Source of the DNA: Brevibacillus laterosporus
GTDB taxonomy: Bacteria > Bacillota > Bacilli > Brevibacillales > Brevibacillaceae
Reading direction: 5' to 3'
Length of the DNA stretch: 64,000 nucleotides
Assembly: GCF_030489605.1 (NCBI RefSeq)
Contig: NZ_JAUKFY010000010.1
Span: forward strand, 62,001 to 126,000
The position numbers were made by a program, and so were the translations under genes. This document shows, one piece after another, positions 47,594 to 57,801 of the stretch. The notes under the pieces were generated by a model. The model saw only the letters and a list, made by a program, of their open reading frames with translations. It did no database searches and was not told the DNA's origin. Each line of letters begins with the position of its first letter. The stretch's first letter is position 1.

Positions 47594-47764
47594 AGCTGGA
47601 GTACAGGTTTTTGTGGAAAAAAATAACTGGTTTATTTATACAAAATTAATTTTTATTCATACTATATTATTTTAATGTTGCTAGTTTTATAAATAAATGC
47701 AATAATTATCTAAGTTATCAAAAAATAACCCATAAGAACAATGGTATAGAGAGGTGCGGTCCCT

Positions 47765-48736
47765 TTGACGCAAAAGATTTTGCACATTGAGAATCTAGAG
47801 ACCCATTTTTTTACTGATCGTGGACGAGTTCCGGCCGTTGATCGAGTTAATTTATCTATCAACAAAGGTGAAGTGTTAGGCATTGTAGGTGAGTCAGGAT
47901 GTGGCAAGAGCGTTACGTCACTATCTGTCATGCGATTAGTACCTAATCCTCCAGGGAAAATTGTGGGCGGCAACATTTTGTTTAAGGGAGAAAACCTGCT
48001 AACTGCCAGCGAAAAGCGAATGCGAGAGATTCGAGGGAACGAAATCGCAATGATTTTTCAGGAGCCAATGACTTCTCTGAATCCCGTTTACAAAATTGGT
48101 GACCAGATTAGAGAAGCTGTTATCCTGCACAAAAAAGCTTCTAAAAAAGAAGCAACAAAGCGTGCCGTTGAGATGCTACATTGTGTGGGCATTCCGCGTG
48201 CTGAGGAAATTATTCATGAGTATCCACATCAATTATCTGGCGGAATGCGTCAGCGTGTCATGATTGCGATGGCGATGGCCTGTAGTCCGCAATTATTGAT
48301 TGCAGATGAGCCAACTACAGCTCTTGATGTTACCATTCAAGCCCAAATACTTGACTTGATGCGCAGTCTAAATGAGGATATGGGGACCGCTATCATGTTG
48401 ATCACCCACGATCTAGGGGTGGTGGCAGAAATGTGCCACAGAGTGGTTGTGATGTATAGCGGAAATGTGGTGGAAGAAGGGGATGTCAGGAATATTCTGA
48501 AGAATCCCAAACATCCATATACGCAAGGCTTACTCCAATCCATTCCACACTTAGAAGAAAAGAAGGAGCGGCTTTACTCCATCCCAGGCAATGTTCCACT
48601 GCCAGGAACTATTAAAGAAGGCTGTCGATTTGCACCGCGTTGTGAATATGTGACAGACAAATGCCGGATAACGATGCCGCAGCTAGTGCAAGTGGGCACA
48701 GGACATCGGGCTCGTTGTTTTCTACATGAACAATAA
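47765..48736 (+). CDS. dppD: Peptide ABC transporter ATPase (DppD/OppD)
   Basis: 323 residues. Walker A G-E-S-G-C-G-K-S, signature L-S-G-G-M-R-Q-R, Walker B L-I-A-D-E-P-T-T-A-L-D-V-T, and the C-terminal peptide-transporter Cys motif G-C-R-F-A-P-R-C with C-R. It starts at TTG 47765 after GAGAGGTG. First gene of a five-gene peptide importer (D-F-A-B-C order). Confidence 0.92.
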   Translation: MTQKILHIENLETHFFTDRGRVPAVDRVNLSINKGEVLGIVGESGCGKSVTSLSVMRLVPNPPGKIVGGNILFKGENLLTASEKRMREIRGNEIAMIFQEPMTSLNPVYKIGDQIREAVILHKKASKKEATKRAVEMLHCVGIPRAEEIIHEYPHQLSGGMRQRVMIAMAMACSPQLLIADEPTTALDVTIQAQILDLMRSLNEDMGTAIMLITHDLGVVAEMCHRVVVMYSGNVVEEGDVRNILKNPKHPYTQGLLQSIPHLEEKKERLYSIPGNVPLPGTIKEGCRFAPRCEYVTDKCRITMPQLVQVGTGHRARCFLHEQ

Positions 48737-48757
48737 CATCTGAAGGGAGGCAGATTG

Positions 48758-49723
48758 GTGGAGGATTTATTAGCAGTGAATCGTTTGAAAAAATACTTCC
48801 CTATCACGGGGGGAGTTTTTGCCAAGGAAATCGGCGCAGTAAAAGCGGTTGATGATGTCTCTTTTCGCGTTAAGAGGGGGGAGACCTTAGGATTGGTGGG
48901 AGAAAGCGGTTGTGGCAAGTCTACAACAGGTAGGTCCATACTCCGATTAATAGAACCAACAAGTGGTGAAGTGCTGTTTGAAGGAAAAAATGTGGCCCGG
49001 ATGAAAAGAGAGGAAGTACGGGAGATTCGTAAGGATATGCAGATTATTTTTCAGGACCCGTTTGCGTCTTTAAATCCGCGCCATACAGTCGGAAAAATTT
49101 TAGAAGAGCCTCTGATTGTTCATGGGATCAATTCCTCCAAAGAACGGAGTCAGCGTGTTCATGAATTACTAGAGGTAGTCGGACTATCTAGCTATCATGC
49201 GGGACGTTATCCTCATCAATTTAGCGGAGGACAGCGTCAGCGAATCGGAATTGCTCGTGCACTGATTTTAAATCCCAAATTAATTGTGGCTGACGAGCCA
49301 GTATCCGCCTTGGATGTATCTGTTCAATCACAGGTGCTTAATCTCATGCAGGATTTGCAAAAAGAATTTAACCTGACGTATTTATTCATTGCTCATGATC
49401 TAAGTGTGGTTCGGCACATTAGTGATCGTGTAGGTGTTATGTATTTGGGCCGCATTGCAGAGCTTGCGGATAAAGACGAGCTGTATGCTAACCCTCTGCA
49501 CCCGTATACAAAAGCATTGCTGTCAGCCGTACCTGTAGCAGATCCTGATAAAAAGCAGGAAAGGATTATTTTGAAGGGTGATTTACCAAGCCCAGCTAAT
49601 CCGCCGGCAGGATGTACATTTCATACGCGATGTCCTCATGTGATGGATGTATGCAGAGAAAAACGTCCTGAGATGCTTGAATCGAGAGAAAATCATTTGG
49701 TAGCCTGTCACTTATATAGTTAA
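48758..49723 (+). CDS. dppF: Peptide ABC transporter ATPase (DppF/OppF)
   Basis: 321 residues. Walker [10 protein letters not shown], signature F-S-G-G-Q-R-Q-R, Walker [14 protein letters not shown]-terminal C-T-F-H-T-R-C. GTG at 48758 is seven bases after GGGAGG; a TTG one codon earlier is too close. Partner of the previous ATPase; the two nucleotide-binding domains form the heterodimer. Confidence 0.92.
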   Translation: MEDLLAVNRLKKYFPITGGVFAKEIGAVKAVDDVSFRVKRGETLGLVGESGCGKSTTGRSILRLIEPTSGEVLFEGKNVARMKREEVREIRKDMQIIFQDPFASLNPRHTVGKILEEPLIVHGINSSKERSQRVHELLEVVGLSSYHAGRYPHQFSGGQRQRIGIARALILNPKLIVADEPVSALDVSVQSQVLNLMQDLQKEFNLTYLFIAHDLSVVRHISDRVGVMYLGRIAELADKDELYANPLHPYTKALLSAVPVADPDKKQERIILKGDLPSPANPPAGCTFHTRCPHVMDVCREKRPEMLESRENHLVACHLYS

Positions 49724-49904
49724 TATTCAAAATTTTACGAAAATAAATGGGCATATTTTTATAAAAAGAACGTACTGTTTTGACAAAACCTCTTTTTTAA
49801 GTGATTTGTTACAGGCTGAAAACATCAAGAATGCATGAAGCAAGGAAGCGCTGGCTATACGTTGCTTTCTGTTCATGAAAATAGAAAACAAGGGGGATTA
49901 AAAT

Positions 49905-51539
49905 ATGAAGAAAAGGAAGCTGGCAGCAGCTCTTTGCGGAATAATGGCTTTTTCTGCAGCTTTGACTGGCTGTGGAGGCAATGTAAACGAACCCGCCAAA
50001 CAAGGAGAAACAAAGACAGCAGAAACCAAAAAAGGCGGAAAAACCCTAATTGTGGGGCGCGGTGGAGATTCTGTAGGCCTTGACCCAATCACGATTACGG
50101 ATGGAGAGTCGGCGCGGGTTACAGAAAACATTATGGAAACACTAGTAAAATACAAAAAAGACAATACAGAGGTGATACCAGGACTTGCTGAAAAGTGGGA
50201 TATTACTCCAGATGGTAAGAAATACACCTTCTATTTGCGAAAAGGCGTTACCTTCCATGATGGTACACCTTTTAATGCAGAGGCTGTTAAATTTAACTTT
50301 GAGCGTTGGATGGATAAAAGCAATCCATACCACGATAAAGAAGGCTATGAATATTACAATGACATGTTTGGCGGCTATAAAGGTGACAAGGACCATGTCA
50401 TCGCTTCTGTAGATGTGAAAGATGAGTACACGATCGTCCTTACATTAAATCGCCCTCTGGCACCTCTTATGCAGAATCTGGGTATGTTCCCGTTTGCTAT
50501 CGCTTCGCCAGATGCTGTGAAGAAGGGGACTAAGGAATTTAATGAGAAGCCTGTTGGAACTGGTCCATTCAAATTTGAGAAATGGAATCGAAATGATAGT
50601 ATTACGATTATAAAAAATCCAGATTATTGGCAAAAAGGTCTTCCTAAGTTAGACAAAGTTATTTTTAAGGTGATTCCAGACAACTCCGCTCGTTTAACAG
50701 CGCTTACATCTGGTGAGATAGACATTATGGACGGTTTAAATCCTGATGATGCGAAACCTGTGAAGGAAAATAAAGATCTGCAGTTATTTATCCGTCCTTC
50801 TATGAATGCTGGCTGGCTTGGTTTTAACATTGAGAAAAAACCTTTAGACAATGTGAAGGTACGCCAAGCAATGGGGCATGCCATAGATAAGCAAGGTATG
50901 ATTGAAGCTTTCTACAGCGGTTTTGCCCAGCCTGCTACTAATCCGTTGCCCCCCTCTATTTGGAGTCATAATGATCAAATTAAGGATCGCGACTATAACC
51001 TAGAAAAAGCAAAGCAGTTACTGACTGAGGCAGGTTATCCAAATGGTTTCAAAGTGAAATTCTGGGCAATGCCAGTACCACGTCCATACATTATTAATGG
51101 TCAAAAAATGGCTGAAGCAATACAACAGGACTTTAAGAAAATTGGTATTGATGCTGAGATCGTTTCCATGGATTGGGCGACTTATTTGGATAAAACCAGA
51201 AAAGGGGAACAGGAGCTTTATCTCCTTGGCTGGACTGGAGATAATGGTGACCCCGATAACTTCCTAAACAACCACTTTAATAAAAATAACATAGGTGGCA
51301 GTAACCGTTCCTTCTACAAAGATGAGAAGGTTACTGACCTGCTGGTGAAGGCGCAATCTGAGGTAGATGTTGCAAAACGTGCTGCAATTTACAATGAGAT
51401 TCAACAAATCATCTTTGATCAAGCAATTCTCATCCCATTGGTGCATTCGACACCTCCAATCGCAGCGAAAGCGACCGTTAAGGGCTATGTGCCACATCCA
51501 AAAGGTAGTGAAAGCTTAGAAGAGGTGGATATTGAATAG
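49905..51539 (+). CDS. dppA: Peptide-binding lipoprotein (DppA family)
   Basis: 544 residues. Lipobox L-T-G-C (Cys23). SBP_bac_5 features include L-A-E-K-W-D-I-T-P-D-G-K-K-Y-T-F-Y-L-R-K-G-V-T-F-H-D-G-T-P, T-G-P-F-K-F and V-R-Q-A-M-G-H-A-I-D. Binds di- or oligopeptides. It is separated from the ATPase genes by 181 bp without a gene and precedes the permeases. It differs from the OppA at 17366. Confidence 0.92.
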   Translation: MKKRKLAAALCGIMAFSAALTGCGGNVNEPAKQGETKTAETKKGGKTLIVGRGGDSVGLDPITITDGESARVTENIMETLVKYKKDNTEVIPGLAEKWDITPDGKKYTFYLRKGVTFHDGTPFNAEAVKFNFERWMDKSNPYHDKEGYEYYNDMFGGYKGDKDHVIASVDVKDEYTIVLTLNRPLAPLMQNLGMFPFAIASPDAVKKGTKEFNEKPVGTGPFKFEKWNRNDSITIIKNPDYWQKGLPKLDKVIFKVIPDNSARLTALTSGEIDIMDGLNPDDAKPVKENKDLQLFIRPSMNAGWLGFNIEKKPLDNVKVRQAMGHAIDKQGMIEAFYSGFAQPATNPLPPSIWSHNDQIKDRDYNLEKAKQLLTEAGYPNGFKVKFWAMPVPRPYIINGQKMAEAIQQDFKKIGIDAEIVSMDWATYLDKTRKGEQELYLLGWTGDNGDPDNFLNNHFNKNNIGGSNRSFYKDEKVTDLLVKAQSEVDVAKRAAIYNEIQQIIFDQAILIPLVHSTPPIAAKATVKGYVPHPKGSESLEEVDIE

Positions 51540-51617
51540 GTTTTCATATGTAAAAGGGTAGGAGCTGAGCTTTCCTCTTACCCTTTTCTTTTACCATTCA
51601 TTTATCCGCTATCGTTT

Positions 51618-52658
51618 ATGAATAAACAAGCAAGGAAAGCGAGGAGACGGTATTTGCTAGCTTACACTATACGACGATTGCTCATGCTGATCCCTGTATT
51701 TTTGGGCATGTCTATTATCGTGTTTTCCATTATTCACGCCATCCCCGGGGACCCAGCCTTAACGATTTTAGGAGAGAAGGCTAGTCCGAGTGCCGTTGAA
51801 GAGCTCCGGGAACAACTAGGATTAAATCATCCATGGTACATTCAATATTTTTCTTATCTCAAAGATGTAATGACAGGTAATTTAGGTGTATCACTTCATA
51901 CCAAAGCAGCTATTGCCAAGGAGATCGTTCCTTATTTATCTGCTACTACGGAGTTAGCTATTGTCAGCTTGTTGTTTGCGCTTGTTGTAGGGATTAATGC
52001 TGGAATCATTTCTGCTTGGAAACAAAATTCTTGGTTTGATTATGTATGCATGCTCATTGCTTTGATTGGTGTTTCTATGCCCGTTTTTTGGCTAGGGCTA
52101 ATGGAACAGTGGTATTTTGCACAGGAATTAAAATGGTTACCTTCAGTAGGGCGGGATAATCCGCGTGATGCTGTAGAAGCGATTACCCATTTCTACCTGC
52201 TCGATACGATCATTAGTGGGAGATGGGATCAATTCAAGGATGTGATCTTGCACCTTATCTTACCAGGCATTGCACTAGGAACCATTCCAATGGCCATCTT
52301 TGCACGAATTACGCGTTCAAGCATGCTGGAAGTGATGCGTTCTGATTACATTCGTACGGCCCGTGCCAAAGGACTGGCTCAGTTTTTCGTGGTGTACAAG
52401 CACGCGCTAAAAAATGCCTTAATTCCGATTTTGACAGTGATTGGCTTACAGTTAGGAATGCTTTTAGGCGGAGCTATTCTTACCGAGACTATTTTTGGCT
52501 GGCCGGGGATCGGGCGTTACATTTATACAGCGATTGGTAACCGTGACTACCCAGTTATCCAATCCGGCATTCTTGTGATTGCCTTTCTTTTCGTATTGAT
52601 CAACTTAATTGTGGATTTACTCTATGCCTATGTGGATCCACGTATTAAATATCGTTAA
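51618..52658 (+). CDS. dppB: Peptide ABC transporter permease (DppB)
   Basis: 346 residues, six membrane helices. Begins Y-T-I-R-R-L-L-M-L-I-P-V-F-L-G-M, contains the G-D-P-A-L motif and the EAA-loop-like R-S-S-M-L-E-V-M-R-S-D-Y-I-R-T-A-R-A-K-G. Pairs with the next gene. Confidence 0.93.
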   Translation: MNKQARKARRRYLLAYTIRRLLMLIPVFLGMSIIVFSIIHAIPGDPALTILGEKASPSAVEELREQLGLNHPWYIQYFSYLKDVMTGNLGVSLHTKAAIAKEIVPYLSATTELAIVSLLFALVVGINAGIISAWKQNSWFDYVCMLIALIGVSMPVFWLGLMEQWYFAQELKWLPSVGRDNPRDAVEAITHFYLLDTIISGRWDQFKDVILHLILPGIALGTIPMAIFARITRSSMLEVMRSDYIRTARAKGLAQFFVVYKHALKNALIPILTVIGLQLGMLLGGAILTETIFGWPGIGRYIYTAIGNRDYPVIQSGILVIAFLFVLINLIVDLLYAYVDPRIKYR

Positions 52659-52670
52659 GGGGGGTCAACA

Positions 52671-53570
52671 GTGGCACAAGTAACTCCAGAGATGCAAGCT
52701 GTCTCTTCTAAAGAGCAGGTTGAAAAAACAACGTCTCCTTGGCAAGATGCCTGGCGAACGCTACGGAAGAATAAAATGGCTTTGTTAGGATTTGGGATCA
52801 TCCTCTTCTTTATTCTTGTTGCGATTCTTGCTCCTGTTATTACTACGCATCCTTTTGATGAGGGTGCTTTAAAAGAGAGAAACATGCCTCCTTCTGCAAA
52901 ACATTGGTTTGGAACTGATTATAATGGTCGGGACGTCTATACCCGCGTAGTATATGGGGCGCAAATCTCTTTATGGGTAGGGACATTTTCGGTTATAGGC
53001 TCTATTATCATAGGGACGCTGCTTGGACTGATTGCTGGCTATTATGGAAGATGGATTGACATGCTTATTTCTCGTACATTTGATATCATTTTAGCCTTCC
53101 CTAGCATTTTGCTAGCTATTGCAATCGTTGCCATTCTAGGTCCTTCTCTGCAGAATGCACTAATGGCTATTGCGATTATCAATGTGCCTACTTATGGGCG
53201 ATTAGTGCGTTCGAAGGTGCTTAGTTTAAAAGAAGAGGAATTTATTATGGCTGCCAGGGCTATTGGAATGAAAGATGCCCGGATTATTTCACAGCACATA
53301 TTGCCAAATAGCATTGCTCCTATTATTGTGACGGGGACCTTAGGGATCGCAACCGCTATCTTGGAAGCGGCTGCACTCGGATTCCTAGGACTTGGCGCAC
53401 AACCACCGCAACCCGAATGGGGGAAAATGCTAGCTGACTCTCGTGAATACATCCAGCAGGCACCTTGGACGGTTATTTTTCCAGGTCTGTCCATTGTGCT
53501 GACCGTCCTTGGATTTAATCTGATAGGTGATGGACTAAGAGATGCCTTAGATCCGCGGATGAAGAATTAG
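52671..53570 (+). CDS. dppC: Peptide ABC transporter permease (DppC)
   Basis: 299 residues. N-terminal soluble stretch then W-R-T-L-R-K-N-K-M-A-L-L-G, later G-T-D-Y-N-G-R-D-V-Y-T-R-V-V-Y-G-A-Q-I-S and the EAA loop E-F-I-M-A-A-R-A-I-G-M-K. GTG start at 52671 after AAGGGGGG. Completes the importer; an M24 peptidase follows. Confidence 0.93.
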   Translation: MAQVTPEMQAVSSKEQVEKTTSPWQDAWRTLRKNKMALLGFGIILFFILVAILAPVITTHPFDEGALKERNMPPSAKHWFGTDYNGRDVYTRVVYGAQISLWVGTFSVIGSIIIGTLLGLIAGYYGRWIDMLISRTFDIILAFPSILLAIAIVAILGPSLQNALMAIAIINVPTYGRLVRSKVLSLKEEEFIMAARAIGMKDARIISQHILPNSIAPIIVTGTLGIATAILEAAALGFLGLGAQPPQPEWGKMLADSREYIQQAPWTVIFPGLSIVLTVLGFNLIGDGLRDALDPRMKN

Positions 53571-53794
53571 AACGAAAGATTGCTCCTGCTCCTTGATGAG
53601 TTCAGTTATTATCCAGGGCAGGAGCTTGTTTATGTATTACGAATATCGGCGCGGAGAAAAACTAGCGTTCCTCTGGTTACTTTTTTCACGTGTTAGCAAA
53701 AAGATTTATTTTACATAAGGAGGATGTGTCAATACAACTCCTATGGTATCCTCAAGATAGGAAAGATAGCTAAAGAAAGGTATGGTGGGGGAAA

Positions 53795-54889
53795 GTGGAT
53801 CAAAGACGTCTTACTCAACTTCGTTCGTTTATGGAAGAACAGCAAGCGGATGCTATTCTTGTAACTCTTCCTATGCATGTCTATTATTTGACTGGTTTTT
53901 TTACAAATCCGCATGAACGGTTTATGGGGCTTGTTATCCCTGCTAATGGAGAACCGGTCTTAATCGTACCTGCGTTAGACCGTAATGCAGCAGAAGCGGC
54001 TTCTAGCGTGCAAAACATTATGACACATACAGACATCGACAATCCGTATCAAATTTTAAAGCAGGCCCTCCCGCAGAATATGAAGAGCTTGGCTGTGGAG
54101 AAGAGCCATTTGACTGTTTCTATCTATGAAGCAATGGTTAAAGAATTAGACATTTCTACATACATAGATGTGGAAGAGCCGTTACGTCAAATGCGTTTAA
54201 TAAAATCTGCTGATGAAGTGGCTCGGATAAAGCGAGCATGTGAGACAATCGAGGAAGTTCTTAGACAATGCCTGCCAAAAGTAAAGGTTGGCGTAACAGA
54301 AGCTGAGATTGTAGCAGAGCTGGAATTCCTGATGAAAAAGCTAGGCTCGAAGGGTCCATCGTTTTCTACGATGGTGCTAAGTGGCCCTAACTCAGCATTA
54401 CCGCATGGGAAGCCAGGCAGCCGTAAGATTGCGAGCGGAGAGTTCCTATTGTTTGATATGGGTGTATTACAGGACGGCTATGTTTCTGATATTACGCGGA
54501 CATTTGCCGTTGGAGAGATTAATGACAAGCAAAAGGACGTCTATGAAACGGTATTAGCGGCGAATCTAGCTGCGATTGAAGCTACGCGACCAGGTGTTGT
54601 GCTAGCAGATTTAGACCAGGTAGCCCGTCAGATTATTGCAAATAAGGGATATGGGGATTATTTTACCCATCGGTTAGGTCATGGCATGGGTATGGATGTA
54701 CACGAATACCCTTCTGTCCATGGGGCTAATCAAGAAAAGTTAGTAAGCGGAATGGTGTTTACTATCGAACCGGGAATCTATTTGCCAGAGGTTGGCGGCG
54801 TACGTATCGAGGATGACGTACTTGTAACAGATACCGGAGTAGAAATTTTAACAAGCTATCCAAAAGAGCTTCAAATCATTGGTGTGTAA
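53795..54889 (+). CDS. M24 Xaa-Pro dipeptidase / aminopeptidase P family
   Basis: 364 residues. Creatinase N-terminal domain, then the pita-bread metal site: D-M-G-V (about 226), D-I-T-R-T (about 237), G-H-G-M-G-M-D-V-H-E (about 295-304), E-P-G-I-Y (about 331) and a last Glu in E-D-D. Likely splits Xaa-Pro bonds of imported peptides; 224 bp after the permease, so perhaps separately transcribed (GTG start). Confidence 0.9.
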   Translation: MDQRRLTQLRSFMEEQQADAILVTLPMHVYYLTGFFTNPHERFMGLVIPANGEPVLIVPALDRNAAEAASSVQNIMTHTDIDNPYQILKQALPQNMKSLAVEKSHLTVSIYEAMVKELDISTYIDVEEPLRQMRLIKSADEVARIKRACETIEEVLRQCLPKVKVGVTEAEIVAELEFLMKKLGSKGPSFSTMVLSGPNSALPHGKPGSRKIASGEFLLFDMGVLQDGYVSDITRTFAVGEINDKQKDVYETVLAANLAAIEATRPGVVLADLDQVARQIIANKGYGDYFTHRLGHGMGMDVHEYPSVHGANQEKLVSGMVFTIEPGIYLPEVGGVRIEDDVLVTDTGVEILTSYPKELQIIGV

Positions 54890-54910
54890 AAAAACTATTT
54901 TATTAAAAGT

Positions 54911-54939
54911 AAAAGACGAGCGAGAGGCTCGTCTTTTTT
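54911..54939 (+). terminator. Terminator of the peptidase gene
   Basis: AAAAGACGAGC, loop GAGAG, GCTCGTCTTTTTT. Perfect stem. Confidence 0.9.
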
Positions 54940-54984
54940 ATAGGTGGGGGAGTATTTTGTCTGCTACTAGCAGGGAATCCTGTT

Positions 54985-55614
54985 TCATTTAGAAAGATAC
55001 TCTGTTATAGAGTGAATGATACCTTTAAAATAAGCCTGCTCATGAGGAACGAAATCGTATTTGCCCACCATCCTGCGCAGCGGAATCCTTTCGCCTCTGG
55101 CATTCCCTTCGAAGCCCTCAACGAGCAGTTCCTGTTTGTCATGTAACCACAGCTCACAAAATCCGTTAAATTCAGCTTTTACCATGCCAGAAACCTCTTC
55201 TGACTGGAGTGTATAATCATTTATCGCATGCTTACTTTGGTAAAGAAAGACGTGACTTAATTCTTTATCAATAAATCCTTTTTGTATAATGCAGTTTTTG
55301 ATGACTCCTAATGATACTAAATCATGGAAGGAAACACGTATGCCTAATTCTTCCTCTATTTCTCTGATTCCATCATAAATCGTTTCATGGGAAAGCAAAT
55401 GACCAGCAGCTGTAATGTCTAACAGAGAAGGGAAGTCCTTTTTCTGCTCGCTTCTGATTTGAAAATGGATATAGTCAGTCCCATTTTCATTACTAATAAA
55501 CCAACAATGAAACGTCTCGTGCCAAAGCCCCTTGCGATGAACCTCTGCACGTGAAGCTGAACCTAGATGATTGTGAGACTCGTCAAAAATGGCAAGCAAT
55601 TCTGTTTCCATCAT
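54985..55614 (-). CDS. Nudix hydrolase
   Basis: 209 residues. Nudix box G-H-L-L-S-H-E-T-I-Y-D-G-I-R-E-I-E-E-E-L-G-I fits G-x5-E-x7-R-E-x2-E-E. Downstream L-L-V-E-G-F-E-G and Y-F-K-G. Resembles isopentenyl-diphosphate isomerase-like Nudix proteins (YfcD type). Substrate unknown. Minus strand next to the MFS gene, with 14 bp between them. Confidence 0.88.
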   Translation of the reverse strand: MMETELLAIFDESHNHLGSASRAEVHRKGLWHETFHCWFISNENGTDYIHFQIRSEQKKDFPSLLDITAAGHLLSHETIYDGIREIEEELGIRVSFHDLVSLGVIKNCIIQKGFIDKELSHVFLYQSKHAINDYTLQSEEVSGMVKAEFNGFCELWLHDKQELLVEGFEGNARGERIPLRRMVGKYDFVPHEQAYFKGIIHSITEYLSK

Positions 55615-55628
55615 CTGTACCTCTTCTT

Positions 55629-56795
55629 TTATTTTCTGGATAACGATAACGTGACACGGATAGCCTTAGCCATTGAGAAGACAGCAGATCCTAAAGCTAG
55701 CATAATGATCAGCCCACCCACAGTAGCATTCCAATCAATGGAGGCTCTCTCAATGACGATTCCGCCGATCAAGGAGCCACAAGCAATCCCAAAGTGAAGA
55801 GCAGAATTGTTTAAGCTTTGTTGAATGTCAGAGGATTCTGGGGCTGACTCAATTAAATAGCTTTGTAATGCAGGTGTGATCGCCCAGCTTAACATACTCC
55901 AGATAATCATCACTACTAGGAATAGCGGTAAGGCAAAGGTAGTGTAGGGAATCATAAAGATTGTCAAAGCAAAGACAGAAATAACAGATAGAATGGTACG
56001 TTTTGTCCCAAAGCGATCTGATAGAAAGCCCCCAATGCCTCCGCCAAATACGGCAGCAATACCAAAAATAACGTAGACAATGCTTACCCAGGTTCCATCT
56101 AGCCCTAGCTTCATTTTTAAAAATGGTGTTAGATAAGCATATAACGTTAAATGACCGGCTAAAAATAAAAACGACGTTAATTGAGTAAATAATACGCTAC
56201 GATTTTTCAATGTACCTAACTGCTTCCATACTGGAATGGCAGGCTTCGGCTCAATTCGACCCATGAAGAAATGAACACCAGTCATCGAAAGCACGGTCAA
56301 AATTGAGATTAGTATAAAAGGAGCTCGCCATCCAAAGGAATTACCTATCAGTAATCCAATGGGTACTCCAAGCACAAGAGAGGCGCTTATTCCCATAAAA
56401 ACAACCCCGATAGCTCGGGCACGGTATGGGATAGCCACGATGCTTGATGCGATTGTAACACATAAAACAACCAGTAAAGAACCACTTGCAGCCGAGATGA
56501 TGCGTGCAAGCAACAACATCGTATAGGACGGACTGATGACTGCGATTACGTTACCGATCAAAAATACTAATAAAGAAAGTATCGTTAACTGTTTTCGTTC
56601 TACGCCTGCGGTTAATGTTAATAGAATGGGAGCTGAGATGGCAAATACAAGAGAAAACATTGTAATCAGAAATCCTGCTTTACCAAGACTGACTCCTAAA
56701 TCAGTGGCTACTAAATCTAAAATCCCGCCTATAATCAATTCAACCATTCCCACTACAAAAGAGACAATGGTCAGCAAATAAACTCTCCTATTCAT
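55629..56795 (-). CDS. MFS efflux transporter (AraJ/YdhP-like)
   Basis: 388 residues, 12 helices. L-A-R-I-I-S-A-A-S-G-S-L-L-V-V-L-C is the family region between helices 3 and 5; F-G-W-R-A-P-F follows helix 5. Exports drugs or sugars in its group. Its start at 56795 faces the TrmB-type regulator at 56950; the 154 bp between contain an inverted repeat, so the regulator probably controls it. The Nudix gene is likely co-transcribed. Confidence 0.88.
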   Translation of the reverse strand: MNRRVYLLTIVSFVVGMVELIIGGILDLVATDLGVSLGKAGFLITMFSLVFAISAPILLTLTAGVERKQLTILSLLVFLIGNVIAVISPSYTMLLLARIISAASGSLLVVLCVTIASSIVAIPYRARAIGVVFMGISASLVLGVPIGLLIGNSFGWRAPFILISILTVLSMTGVHFFMGRIEPKPAIPVWKQLGTLKNRSVLFTQLTSFLFLAGHLTLYAYLTPFLKMKLGLDGTWVSIVYVIFGIAAVFGGGIGGFLSDRFGTKRTILSVISVFALTIFMIPYTTFALPLFLVVMIIWSMLSWAITPALQSYLIESAPESSDIQQSLNNSALHFGIACGSLIGGIVIERASIDWNATVGGLIIMLALGSAVFSMAKAIRVTLSLSRK

Positions 56796-56815
56796 ATCCT
56801 AACAACCCTTCCTCT

Positions 56816-56845
56816 AAAAAGTTACCACTGCAATAGTAACTTTTT
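56816..56845. promoter_or_regulatory. Inverted repeat between MFS and TrmB-type genes
   Basis: AAAAAGTTAC (56816-56825) and GTAACTTTTT (56836-56845) around a ten-base spacer: a perfect ten-base palindrome in the divergent promoter region. A likely operator for the adjacent regulator; a hairpin is also possible. Confidence 0.65.
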
Positions 56846-56949
56846 AGAGAGGAGAAAACAAGTGTAAATTTCATCATACATAATAAACCAAAGAATATGC
56901 TATGATGGTACTACTACCTACTAAATGGTTAAGCAAGGGGTCAAAGACT

Positions 56950-57708
56950 ATGCTTCAACAATTCGGCTTCACACAATATGAAAGTCAAGTTTATCAAGCG
57001 CTGATAACCGTTGATCAGCCATTAGATGCCACAGGTATCGTCAAGAGGTCAGGTGTTCCTCGTTCAAAGGTATATGAAGTCCTTCATCGCTTGTCTGAAA
57101 AAGGGATGATTCTTGAAACGACTGTTGAAAAAAAGCGACTGTATACCGCGCTTCCTATTGAATCAATCATTGAAAAACTAAAAGCTGATTTTGAAACGAA
57201 TGTTCAAAAATTAAGAAGCACGCAAAAAAAAGAAGCTCCCAAGGATGATCGAGTGTGGACCTTAAAAGACAACCATTCGATCCAAGCTTTGTTAAAGGAT
57301 TTGCTGCAGCAAGCCAGTCAATCGATTTTTATTTCGGGATGGGCTGATGATTTGGCTGCTTTTCTCGCCATTTTAGAGCAAAAACATGCCGAGGGAATTA
57401 CTGTTAATATTCATGTAATTGGTGAATTTCCAACCATGATACCTACAGTGTCCACCTTAATTCCTGATGTACAGCACGCGAGCTTGGAGAGAAGCCGCAT
57501 CCTTATTGTTGACGAACAGGAATTGCTTTTTGCGGGGATAGAAGAGAGTAAGTGGCAAGCTATTCGCACAGGCTCGCGTCCTTTAGTAAAGTTCTTTACT
57601 GAGTTTTTCTATCATGATGTTGCCTTAACCGAAATTACTCAAAGATATCGAGATACCGTGATGAAAGATCAGGCTATTCGAGATGTATTGCTAAATTTAA
57701 GGTATTAG
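56950..57708 (+). CDS. TrmB-family transcriptional regulator
   Basis: 252 residues. N-terminal winged helix (Q-F-G-F-T-Q-Y-E-S-Q-V-Y-Q-A-L, R-S-G-V-P-R-S-K-V-Y-E-V-L-H-R-L) then a TrmB/PLD-like effector domain (S-I-F-I-S-G-W, I-L-I-V-D-E-Q-E-L-L-F). TrmB proteins sense sugars in archaea; in Firmicutes the ligand varies. ATG at 56950 follows AAGGGG; an upstream reading frame start at 56902 has none. Divergent from the MFS pump. Confidence 0.88.
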   Translation: MLQQFGFTQYESQVYQALITVDQPLDATGIVKRSGVPRSKVYEVLHRLSEKGMILETTVEKKRLYTALPIESIIEKLKADFETNVQKLRSTQKKEAPKDDRVWTLKDNHSIQALLKDLLQQASQSIFISGWADDLAAFLAILEQKHAEGITVNIHVIGEFPTMIPTVSTLIPDVQHASLERSRILIVDEQELLFAGIEESKWQAIRTGSRPLVKFFTEFFYHDVALTEITQRYRDTVMKDQAIRDVLLNLRY

Positions 57709-57737
57709 CTGAAGGACTAGCCTATGCCATATAAATA

Positions 57738-57774
57738 AAAGCCTCTCTCTTATCTAACCTAAGAGAGAGGCTTT
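57738..57774. terminator. Bidirectional terminator between TrmB and mnt operon
   Basis: AAAGCCTCTCTCTT and AAGAGAGAGGCTTT, 14-base stem; the minus strand ends GGCTTTTATTTATA, so it ends the mnt operon. Confidence 0.85.
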
Positions 57775-57801
57775 GCTAGCTAGAGTTTTAAGCCAAAGCA
57801 A